Shown piece by piece: positions 9,123 to 17,171 of a stretch of 64,000 nt of DNA (the stretch's first letter is position 1; each line of letters starts with the position of its first letter). Location of the stretch: contig CAZEFW010000001.1 in NCBI GenBank assembly GCA_964511535.1, forward strand, positions 1-64,000, given 5' to 3'. A program made the position numbers and the translations under genes. Origin of the DNA: CAZCFB01 sp964511535. GTDB taxonomy: Bacteria > Myxococcota_A > Polyangia > GCA-2747355 > CAZCFB01. The notes under the pieces are model-generated. The model made no database searches and had not been told where the DNA came from. It saw only the letters and a program-made list of their open reading frames with translations.

Positions 9123-11015
9123 ATGCGCCCCCTCGGGAGGGCCGCGCTGGTGGCCGCCGCATACACGGCGCTGGCCCTGTGCCTGACCTGGCCGCTCTGT
9201 CTGGACCTGTCCTCGGGCACCCTGGGCGAGCCCAACGTGGACAAGCTGAACAACCTCTGGGACTTCTGGTGGTGGTCCCGCGCCCTGGGCGATTCCGAGC
9301 TCTCCTTCCTGAGCTCGGCGCACATCAACTACCCGCCGGGGGTGGACCTGTGGCGCTCCAACAGCGGCCCGCTGCTCTACCTGGTCAGCCTCGTGCCCTG
9401 GGCCCTGACCCGGGACCTGGAGGCCACCTACAACCTGATGGTGCTGCTCTCCATGCTGGTCTCCTGCCTCGGCGGGTACGCCCTGGGGCACCGCCTCACC
9501 GACCACCGCGGCGTGGCGTTCTACCTGGGGACCCTGTCCGGGTTCAACGCGCTGGCGCTGCTGCAGGTCCAGGTGGCGATCCCGGAGCTGGTCAACCTCG
9601 GCTGGTCCATGCTGTTCATGGCCGCGCTGGTGAGGCTGCAGGCCCGCCGGGACCTGCGCAGCCTCTGCCTGGCGCTGCTCTGGTACCTGGTGGCGGCCAC
9701 CTGGGCCTGGTACCTCGGCTTCCTGCTGCTCGGGGTGGCCCTGCTGTTCTTCATGGTGCACGCCGGGCCGGCCCGGCTGCTGGAGGAGAACCGGCGCCTG
9801 CTGGTGCTGGGGCTGTGCCTGCTGGTCCTGTGCGGCGCCTTCGCCGGGTGGGCGCTGGGCAAGCTCAGCGCGCCGGGCGCCGGGCGCCGGCTGCTGCCCG
9901 TGCAGGCGGAGGTCACCGCCGCCCTGGCCGACGAAGAGGTGCGCCTGAGTGACGAATTCGGCGTGCTCGCGGCGCGCACCCGGGCCCTGGGCATCCTGCA
10001 GAGCCCGGCGGATCGCGAGTGCGTGGACGCGTTCGAGCTGAAGCTCTTCACGTCGGTGGATCCAGCCGCCGCCCTGGTGGCCAGCGACCCGGGAGACCCC
10101 CAGGCTCCGTTCTGGCCGGTGCGCTGGGCCGTGCCCCTGGTGCTGGCGCTGCTGGGCGGGCTCGCCCTGCGCGACCGGCGCGCGCTGTTCTTCGGGGGCC
10201 TCGCCCTCGGGTGCGGCGCGCTGGCGCTTGGGCCCTGCCTGGTGCTGGGGGACGAGGTGCTCTGGGGCAGCTGCGCCTGGACGCCGCTGTCGCTGATGGG
10301 GAACCTGGCGCCGGGGCTCGCCCGGATGCAGTTCCCCTACCGCCTGCTCTTCCCCGGGGTGGTGGGGTTGCTGGCGCTGTCTGCCCTCGGGCTGCACGCG
10401 GTGGTCACGGCGCCGGGGCGCGGCCGCACGACCGGCCTGGCGCTGGTGGGCGCCGCGACCCTCTTTGGCCTGTGCCAGGGCGCCGACGCCTCCATCTTCC
10501 TGCGCGCCAGCCACCCGAACCACCCGCTGATGATCAGCGCCATCCCGCACCCCCGGTTCTACGATGGGCTGGCCAGCGCCCCCGGCGACATCGCCCTGCT
10601 TGAGGTCCCCTTCGCCGCGGGCGCGGCGGTTCAGCCCACCTACCCGCTGAGCCGGCACACCTACCTCCAGACCGTGCACGGCAAGCGGATCTTCTCCGGG
10701 CCGGTGCCGGCGTATCTGGCGCCGCGCCAGCTGCCCGCCGACCTGGCGACGGATCCGCTGTTGGGCGCGCTGACGAAGATCCAGCAGGGAGGGCACGCGC
10801 CCCTGCTGACCGGCGCCGAGGCCGCCGCATCGCGGGCCACCCTGCGCAAGTACCGGTTCCAGCACGTGGTGCTGCACAGGGATGACCTGGCCCCGGCGGC
10901 GTTCGACCGGGCCCGTACCCTTTTGGACTGGCTGCTGGGCGCGCCGCGTCGCGACGGGACCCTCCCCTCGGACCGGCTGCTGATCTACACCGTCCCGGTC
11001 ACAGCTCGAAGATGA
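9123..11015 (+). CDS. Polytopic membrane protein, GT-C/YfhO-like, with extracytoplasmic tail
   Basis: 630 residues. Roughly a dozen hydrophobic segments fill residues 5-470, then a soluble domain follows (about 480-630) containing LLEVPFAAGAA and TYLQTVHGKRIFSGP. After the first helix come GEPNVDKLNN and DFWWWSRALG, acidic loop motifs of the type seen in lipid-linked sugar transferases. No family is recognised with certainty. It is a clear paralogue of the gene at 10999-12846, sharing the loop motifs, the VNLGWxMLF motif and the TVHGKR motif. The two genes converge and overlap by 17 nt at their stops. Confidence 0.72.
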   Translation: MRPLGRAALVAAAYTALALCLTWPLCLDLSSGTLGEPNVDKLNNLWDFWWWSRALGDSELSFLSSAHINYPPGVDLWRSNSGPLLYLVSLVPWALTRDLEATYNLMVLLSMLVSCLGGYALGHRLTDHRGVAFYLGTLSGFNALALLQVQVAIPELVNLGWSMLFMAALVRLQARRDLRSLCLALLWYLVAATWAWYLGFLLLGVALLFFMVHAGPARLLEENRRLLVLGLCLLVLCGAFAGWALGKLSAPGAGRRLLPVQAEVTAALADEEVRLSDEFGVLAARTRALGILQSPADRECVDAFELKLFTSVDPAAALVASDPGDPQAPFWPVRWAVPLVLALLGGLALRDRRALFFGGLALGCGALALGPCLVLGDEVLWGSCAWTPLSLMGNLAPGLARMQFPYRLLFPGVVGLLALSALGLHAVVTAPGRGRTTGLALVGAATLFGLCQGADASIFLRASHPNHPLMISAIPHPRFYDGLASAPGDIALLEVPFAAGAAVQPTYPLSRHTYLQTVHGKRIFSGPVPAYLAPRQLPADLATDPLLGALTKIQQGGHAPLLTGAEAAASRATLRKYRFQHVVLHRDDLAPAAFDRARTLLDWLLGAPRRDGTLPSDRLLIYTVPVTARR

Positions 11016-12846
11016 TCAGCCGGTCGCCCGCCACGCTGTTGTCCAGGCGCGGCAGGCCGATCAGGTCGGTCAGCAGGTCGCGGATGGCCGCCAGCGCGCC
11101 CGGCTCCAGGTCGCCCGTGTGCACCACGATGTGGCGGAAGCGATAGCGCCGAAGATCCGCCGCCCCGCGCTCCAGCTCTGGCCGCGCCACGCCGTGCTCC
11201 TTCCCGTCGGCCAGCTCCCGCAGCGCGCGCAGCAGCGGGTTGGTCTCGATCTCCTCGGGGTGATCCGGATCCGCCAGGTAAAGCGGCACCGCGCCGCCGT
11301 ACTTCCGCTTGCCGTGAACGGTCTGGTAGTAGGCGTAGCGCGGCCCGGTCCCGTGGTGGGTCACCGCTGCGCCGTAGGTGAAGGGCACGTCGAGGATGGC
11401 GAAGTCCTCCGGGTGCTCGGCGAGCTGGCGGTAGAAGCCGGGCACCGGCAGGCTCGAGCGCGCCATGGGGTAGCCGGTGAGCGACAGGGCGCCCACCACC
11501 GACAGCAGGGCGGCGATGCTGAGCAGCAACGGGCCAGGGATCCGGGGCCAGCGCGCCATCACCGCGCGCAGCCCCAGGCCGGCCAGCAGGGCCAGGGCCA
11601 GGATGGCCAGCAGCAGCATGCGCCGCGGGAACTGGATCCGACCCAGCCCCGGCACCACCTTGCCCAGCAGCGAGTAAGGTGTCCAGCCGCACGCCTCCCA
11701 GCAGACGCCGCCGTCAACCACCAGGCAGGGGCCCAGGGCCACCGCCGAGGTGAACAGGAACACCACGCCGGCGAAGAGCACCAGGCGCTGCCGGGCCAGC
11801 GCCGCGGCCAGCAGGGCCAGCAGCAGGGGCGCCGCCCAGCGCAGGGGGAACAGCTCCGCCTGGCGCGCGTCCGGGGACCAGGCCGAGACCAGCCCCACTG
11901 GATCCACCGAGGTGAGCAGCTTGATCTCCAGCGACTCCACGCTGTGGATGTCTTCCACCCCCAGCCGCCGCGCGTGGGGGTAGAGGAAGTGCGGCTTACG
12001 GATGTCGATCTGGTCCTCGGCGCCCCGCATGCCAGCCACGATCTGCGCCTCGGCGCTTCGCAGCCGCTGGCTCACGGTGCCCACCCCGGTGGCCCTGGAG
12101 GCCACGGCCACCATGGCGAGGATCCCCGCGCCCCAGAGGCAGAGCACCAGCAGGTACCGGCGCTCGGCGGTAAACAGCCGCGGGATGTGGGTGTGCACCA
12201 GCAGGAAGATGCCGGCCAGGATCACCAGCAGCGCGCCGATGTACCAGCACCAGAGGGTGGCCACCACATACCAGAACACGGAGGCCAGGGCGCTGGGCAG
12301 GTCCCGCCGCTCGTTCATCACCAACAGCGAGCGCAGGAAGAGCATGGCCCAGCCGAGGTTGACGAACTCTGGCAGCCCGTCGGTGACATGGTTGAGCACC
12401 ACCGGGTTGATGGCCACAACCACCCCGACGAGCAGCGCCGCGGTGCGGTCGCCCAGCGCCCGCACGCCGAGCAGGTAGCCGCCCACGCAGGAGCAGAGGA
12501 TGGAGCACAGGATCAGCGCGTTGTACGCCGCCTTGAGCTCACCGAGCACCAGGTGCATCAGGGTGCTGAACAGGAACATCAGCGGCCCGGCCAAGAACCG
12601 CCAGACCGAGATGCCGGCCGGGTAATAGATATGCTCCGAGCGCGACCACTCGCCGATCCCCTCGCCCAGGGCGCGGTGGCTCCACCAGATGTCCCACAGG
12701 TGGCAGTGCACATCCACCTGGGGTTCCCCCAGGCAGGTGGAGGAGAAGTGCAGCAGCGCCGGGAAGGTCACAAGCAACACCAGGATCAGGTAGCCCAATA
12801 GCAGCAGGGCAGCGTCGCGGATCCGGGTCGATGTGGGCGGGGACAT
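10999..12846 (-). CDS. Polytopic membrane protein, GT-C/YfhO-like paralogue
   Basis: 615 residues with about twelve hydrophobic helices followed by a soluble C-terminal domain. Motifs shared with the convergent paralogue include GEPQVDVHCHLWDIWW after helix 1, EFVNLGWAMLFLRSL near 175, and YYQTVHGKRKYGG in the tail. The natural C-terminus RLIIFEL matches RLLIYTV of the paralogue. The start codon lies one base after the stop of the upstream FG-GAP lipoprotein gene, so translation is probably coupled. A role in lipid-linked sugar transfer or surface glycan assembly is inferred only from topology. Confidence 0.72.
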   Translation of the reverse strand: MSPPTSTRIRDAALLLLGYLILVLLVTFPALLHFSSTCLGEPQVDVHCHLWDIWWSHRALGEGIGEWSRSEHIYYPAGISVWRFLAGPLMFLFSTLMHLVLGELKAAYNALILCSILCSCVGGYLLGVRALGDRTAALLVGVVVAINPVVLNHVTDGLPEFVNLGWAMLFLRSLLVMNERRDLPSALASVFWYVVATLWCWYIGALLVILAGIFLLVHTHIPRLFTAERRYLLVLCLWGAGILAMVAVASRATGVGTVSQRLRSAEAQIVAGMRGAEDQIDIRKPHFLYPHARRLGVEDIHSVESLEIKLLTSVDPVGLVSAWSPDARQAELFPLRWAAPLLLALLAAALARQRLVLFAGVVFLFTSAVALGPCLVVDGGVCWEACGWTPYSLLGKVVPGLGRIQFPRRMLLLAILALALLAGLGLRAVMARWPRIPGPLLLSIAALLSVVGALSLTGYPMARSSLPVPGFYRQLAEHPEDFAILDVPFTYGAAVTHHGTGPRYAYYQTVHGKRKYGGAVPLYLADPDHPEEIETNPLLRALRELADGKEHGVARPELERGAADLRRYRFRHIVVHTGDLEPGALAAIRDLLTDLIGLPRLDNSVAGDRLIIFEL

Positions 12847-12847
12847 C

Positions 12848-15199
12848 TCAGCGCGCCTGGTTGAAGAGGATGGAGATGTCGTTGCGCGCCTCGTCCCGCC
12901 CCAGCTCCGCCCAGGCGGGCGCCAGGTAGTGCGCGTTGCCGAGCACGATGTCGGGCTGATGGTCGCCGTTCAGGTCGCCGGCGGCGATAAACGCCGGGTT
13001 CTTGCTGCTGCCGTAGCGGCGCGCCTGTGAGAAGGTGCGCCCGCCGCGGCCCTCGAACAGCACGAGGTTGTTGGCCGCGCCGCCCGTGACCAGGAGGTCG
13101 AGCTTGCCGTCGCCGCCCATGTCCACCACCGCCACCCCGGTGGGGAAGTGGGCCGCCAGGGGCAGGTAGGTCGGGGTGAAGCTGCCGTCGCCGCGGCCGA
13201 AGTAGAGGCCCACCGACCACCCCTTGAGGTTGGCCGTGACGAGGTCGAGGTGGCCGTCAGCGTCCAGGTCCGCTGCCGCCATGTGGCGCGGGTCGGGCCC
13301 GGCGGGTAGCCGCCCCGTGGGGCGCAGGGCGCCCGGCCCGTCGCCTCCCGACCAGAGCAGGATGTGATCCGACTCCCGGGACGCCGCGGCCAGATCCACG
13401 CCGTCGGTGGCGTCCAGATGGCCCGCGATCATGCTGCACGCCGGGGTCTTGAGCGGGAGGCGTCCGGACAGGCTCATCCCGGCCTTGCCGTCGTTGGTCA
13501 GGATCAGGATCCCGGCGTCCCCGGCGTCGGAGACCACCAGATCCCTGTCGCCGTCGCCGTCCATGTCCACGGCGAGCACATCGCACGGCGCCTTGAGGCC
13601 CGCAGGACGCACCAGCTTGCGCGCCAGGATGCCGTCCGGCTCGGTGAGCATCAGGTAGATCACGCCGGCCCCCATTCCCGTCACGGCGATATCGGCCCGG
13701 CGGTCGCCGTTGAGGTCCGTGATGGCCACGGCAGAGGGCTCGTCGATCTGATCATGACGCTCCCGGCGCGGGAAGGCGCCCTTGCCGTCGTTGTACAGCG
13801 TCGTGATCTTGTTCTGGTCCATGTGCGCCGTCACGAGGTCGGTGTCCCCGTCGGCGTCCAGGTCCCCCAGGGCGAGCTTCACGGTGACCATACCGAGGCC
13901 GATGTCCGTGGACGCGGCGAAGCGGCCACCCTCCTGCCCGAGGAAGATGGAGGCGTCCTCGCCGCCGCAGTTGGCCACCGCCAGATCGGGCCGGCCGTCG
14001 CGGTTCATGTCGCCGGCGGTCAAGTGGTTGGCGCAGTGGCCGGCCCCGTACTCCCGGGCCTCGGCGAAGTGGCCGTCGCCCAGGCCGTGGTGCACGGCGA
14101 GAGTGTCGGAGTAGCCGTTGATGATGGCGATGTCCTGCTTGCCGTCGCCGTCCATATCCGCGGCCACCACGAACTCCGGCATCTTGCCCTTCGAGGGGCG
14201 GCGCGCGCCCTGCTGGTAGGTGCCGTCCCCCTTGCCCAGCAGCAGCGAGTAGCTGTCGCCGGCCCGCGCGGTCACCACCAGATCGAGCTTGCCGTCGCCG
14301 TTGAAGTCGCCCGAGGCCACCGAGGAGGGGAAGGGGCCGGTCTTGTAGCGCTGGCCCGGGGCGAAGGTGCCGTCCCCCTTGCCCGGCATCACCACCAGGC
14401 GGTCCTCGTTGCGCAGGGTGACCAGCAGATCGAGCTTGCCGTCGCCGTTGAGCTCCTCCAGCCCCACGAAGAAGGGCGTGTCGCCCACCTCCAGGGCGAC
14501 GGGCGGGTGGTAGGTGGCGTCCCCCTTGCCGCGCAGGATGTAGACCTTGCGGTTGGTGGTCCACTCGCCGCTGGCCACCACCAGGTCAGGGGTGCCGTCT
14601 CCATCAAGGTCACCCGCCGCCATGCCCTCGGGGCCCGCGTGGTCGGGCAGGGCGTTGGGGTCCGTTTTGCCCTTCATCGGCTCGCCCAGCGTGAGCACCC
14701 CGGTACGGGCGAAGGTGCCGTCCCCCTTGCCCTTGAAGGTGATCAGCTGGAACGCGGCGGTGGCCGTGGCTGCCAGGTCGACGTGGCCATCGCCGTCCAG
14801 GTCGGTGGCGATGACCCAGCGGGTCTTGCGCCCCACCGGCAAGAAGCGCGGCGAGTGCAGCCCGCCCCGGTCATCGCCGAGGTAGATAATCACGCCGCCA
14901 CCAAAGTCGTTGGCCACCACCATGTCCAGGCGGCCGTCCTCGTTCAGGTCAGCCAGGGCGACGGCCTCGGCGCACCCCCAGGCTCGGTAGTCCTCCCGCG
15001 CCACCAGCAGGGGAGGGCCGTGGGGCGGCGTGGGCACGGCCTCCTCGGCAGGGGCCCTCGCCTGGCGCCGGGCATCCGGCGCGCCTGCCGGGGAAGGGGT
15101 GCACCCCTCATCGCACGCGCCCACAGCCAGGACGAGCGAGAGCAAGCCTGCGGCCCTGTGGCTGAAAAGGCTTCGATATCGGTTGCTTGAGAGGAGCAT
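12848..15199 (-). CDS. FG-GAP/VCBS-repeat lipoprotein
   Basis: 783 residues. The signal peptide ends in a lipobox (AVGAC, Cys29). About fourteen FG-GAP/VCBS repeats follow, each with a calcium-loop signature such as DLNEDGRLD, DLDGDGHVD, ELNGDGKLD, DFNGDGKLD or DMDGDGKQD, spaced 45-60 residues apart. This predicts one or two integrin-alpha-like propellers displayed on the cell surface and stabilised by Ca2+. The gene is the first of a two-gene unit with the membrane protein at 12846, with a 1-nt spacer. Ligand and partner are unknown. Confidence 0.9.
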   Translation of the reverse strand: MLLSSNRYRSLFSHRAAGLLSLVLAVGACDEGCTPSPAGAPDARRQARAPAEEAVPTPPHGPPLLVAREDYRAWGCAEAVALADLNEDGRLDMVVANDFGGGVIIYLGDDRGGLHSPRFLPVGRKTRWVIATDLDGDGHVDLAATATAAFQLITFKGKGDGTFARTGVLTLGEPMKGKTDPNALPDHAGPEGMAAGDLDGDGTPDLVVASGEWTTNRKVYILRGKGDATYHPPVALEVGDTPFFVGLEELNGDGKLDLLVTLRNEDRLVVMPGKGDGTFAPGQRYKTGPFPSSVASGDFNGDGKLDLVVTARAGDSYSLLLGKGDGTYQQGARRPSKGKMPEFVVAADMDGDGKQDIAIINGYSDTLAVHHGLGDGHFAEAREYGAGHCANHLTAGDMNRDGRPDLAVANCGGEDASIFLGQEGGRFAASTDIGLGMVTVKLALGDLDADGDTDLVTAHMDQNKITTLYNDGKGAFPRRERHDQIDEPSAVAITDLNGDRRADIAVTGMGAGVIYLMLTEPDGILARKLVRPAGLKAPCDVLAVDMDGDGDRDLVVSDAGDAGILILTNDGKAGMSLSGRLPLKTPACSMIAGHLDATDGVDLAAASRESDHILLWSGGDGPGALRPTGRLPAGPDPRHMAAADLDADGHLDLVTANLKGWSVGLYFGRGDGSFTPTYLPLAAHFPTGVAVVDMGGDGKLDLLVTGGAANNLVLFEGRGGRTFSQARRYGSSKNPAFIAAGDLNGDHQPDIVLGNAHYLAPAWAELGRDEARNDISILFNQAR

Positions 15200-15356
15200 C
15201 TCCGGGACCTGGCTGGCCTTGAATAATACAGGGATTACAGAAGGTTGTTAAGGTCGGCCGTGCGCCCTGTTCCGAACTGATCGCCAGATTGCCCGATTGC
15301 CAGGATGTCCAAATGCCATTATCCCTCGGGAACCAGGCGTCCGGAGAACCCGCGCC

Positions 15357-15392
15357 GACTGTTGACTGTCGACTGTCGACCGTCGACTGTTA
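15357..15392. repeat. Heptamer tandem array, GACTGTC family
   Basis: Five tandem 7-nt units (GACTGTT/GACTGTC/GACCGTC) lie 27 bases before the ATG at 15420, in a 220-base spacer between divergent genes. Related GACTGT/AACTGT units occur at 21694-21730 and 39262-39300. Nothing else was recognised in this spacer. Confidence 0.8.
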
Positions 15393-15419
15393 GCAACTGG
15401 CATCAACCCGAATACGCTC

Positions 15420-17171
15420 ATGCACCGCGCCATCAAATCCCACGCCGACCTGCTGCTGGTCACCCTGCTCGGCGTCGCCCTGGTCCTGGTGTTGTTCTGG
15501 CCAGTGCTGGCCGATCTGGACGGCCGGATCATGGGCCCGCTCTACTCCGAGCAGCGGGTCAGCGCGTACCTGAACCAGGCGTTCGCGGAGGACATGGTGG
15601 TGCACCACCGGCTGCCCATGTTCGTCACGGACATGGTGTACGCGGAGGGTGTGGTCACGCCGCTGAGCCTCACGACGGCCCTGCAGTCGCTGTTCTTCTA
15701 CCCATTCTGGGGCGCGGTAGGCACCTTCAACCTGGCCATGATGCTCAACCTGGTGCTGGCGCTGTTGGGGGCGTACCTGCTGTTCAGGCGCGTGGGCGGC
15801 TCGCGGCTGGCGGCGGTGCCGGCTGCGCTGCTCTACGCGCTGGCGCCGTACACCCTGGACAACTTCGTCTTCGGGCCCATCGAGTGCGCCGCCCTGGGCT
15901 GGACCCCCCTCGCCCTGCTGGCGGTGGAGCGCGTGGACGGGACCTGGCGCCGCAACCTGGTCGCCGGCGTGGCGCTGGCCCTGACCTTCGCGGCCTCGCC
16001 CTACTACAGCGTGTTCACCGTGTTCGGGGCGGTGTTCCTGATGCTTTCTCGCCGGGGCCTCGCCCTGGGGGCGCGCTGCAAGCGCGTGGTGGCGACCTTC
16101 GCCATCGCCGGCGTCCTCACCGCGCCCATGGCCTTCGCGGTCCACCACTCCCTGGTGCATCCACGGAGCCTGACCCCCACCCGCACCCAACCCCAGGACC
16201 CGGCGTTCCACCAGGAGTTCCTGGCGCAGCATGTGAGCGTGGACCTGGCCAGCCTGGTGCTGCCCACCCGCGCGTATCAGACCAAGCTGCGACACCACGG
16301 CGCCTACCTCGGCCTGGCAGGGCTGGTGGCCTGCGGGTTCGCCCTGTTCTGGGTGCGTCGGTCCCGCCGCTGGCTCTGCCTCGGGGCCGGCGCGCTGCTG
16401 TTCGCCATCGGCGGCGGGATCAAGATCGGCGGCCACATGGTGAGCCTGGGGGGCTACTCCCTGGCGCCCCCGGCGTGGTGGCTGTGCAACTACGTGCCGC
16501 CCTTTACCCAGGTCTACACGCCCTTTCGCGCCCTGCCGCTGGTGTACCTGGCCATGGGCGCCGCCCTGGCGCTGCTGCTCTCCCGTCGTGGTGTGGGCGC
16601 TGGCCGCCTGCAGGTGGCGCTCATCAGCCTGGCCCTGGCGGCCGAGCTCCTCGTCGGGTTCCGCGGCGGCGTGACCCTGCCCTGGAGCGAACACGCGGTG
16701 CACCCGGTTTACCGCAAGCTCGGCACAGCCCGGGGGCCAGGCGGCGTGGTGGACCTGCCGGCGCCCGCCACGGACAACGAGCTGGGCAGCTACCTGCTGG
16801 CGCAGCTGACCCACCGGCGGCGGGTGCCCTACAACCTCGACATGGACGGGTTCGGCGGCGCCGTGACTCCCGAGATGTACGACCTGGTGCTGCGCCTCGG
16901 CATGGACGCGCATGTGCCGAACCACCCGCCCGACCTGGAGCTGGACATGCACCGCTTCCGCTGCAAGGGCGGCTGCGGCGGCGTGGAGCACCTGCGCCAG
17001 CGGGGCTACCGCTTCCTGGTGCTCCACCGCACCGGACACAGCGCCCTGGACGGGCGCTTCAGGCGCTGCCTCGAGCGCTGCGTGCCCGCGCCCATCTTCG
17101 CCGACGACGATGTCAGGGCTTACGAGCTCCCCGCGGCTGGCGGGGCGGGAGCTGCAGCACCGAGAGATTGA
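15420..17171 (+). CDS. Polytopic membrane protein, GT-C-like, with soluble tail
   Basis: 583 residues with about eleven hydrophobic helices (residues 12-415) and a C-terminal soluble region (about 420-583) with two Cys-x3-Cys pairs (RCKGGC near residue 517 and RCLERC near 547). Topology matches the proteins at 9123 and 10999, but the motifs are more distant. The first loop reads DLDGRIMGPLYSEQRVSAY, again acidic after helix 1. The gene is preceded by a heptamer repeat. Its last 59 bases overlap the last 59 bases of the opposite-strand gene at 17113-19083, where both proteins end in low-complexity Ala/Gly/Pro/Arg tails. A glycan-related role is an inference. Confidence 0.7.
   Translation: MHRAIKSHADLLLVTLLGVALVLVLFWPVLADLDGRIMGPLYSEQRVSAYLNQAFAEDMVVHHRLPMFVTDMVYAEGVVTPLSLTTALQSLFFYPFWGAVGTFNLAMMLNLVLALLGAYLLFRRVGGSRLAAVPAALLYALAPYTLDNFVFGPIECAALGWTPLALLAVERVDGTWRRNLVAGVALALTFAASPYYSVFTVFGAVFLMLSRRGLALGARCKRVVATFAIAGVLTAPMAFAVHHSLVHPRSLTPTRTQPQDPAFHQEFLAQHVSVDLASLVLPTRAYQTKLRHHGAYLGLAGLVACGFALFWVRRSRRWLCLGAGALLFAIGGGIKIGGHMVSLGGYSLAPPAWWLCNYVPPFTQVYTPFRALPLVYLAMGAALALLLSRRGVGAGRLQVALISLALAAELLVGFRGGVTLPWSEHAVHPVYRKLGTARGPGGVVDLPAPATDNELGSYLLAQLTHRRRVPYNLDMDGFGGAVTPEMYDLVLRLGMDAHVPNHPPDLELDMHRFRCKGGCGGVEHLRQRGYRFLVLHRTGHSALDGRFRRCLERCVPAPIFADDDVRAYELPAAGGAGAAAPRD

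Noticed and set aside
9036..10877. Long - strand frame opposite the first GT-C-like gene
   Set aside because: Low-complexity composition typical of antisense frames in high-GC DNA; the + frame has clear membrane helices and a paralogue.
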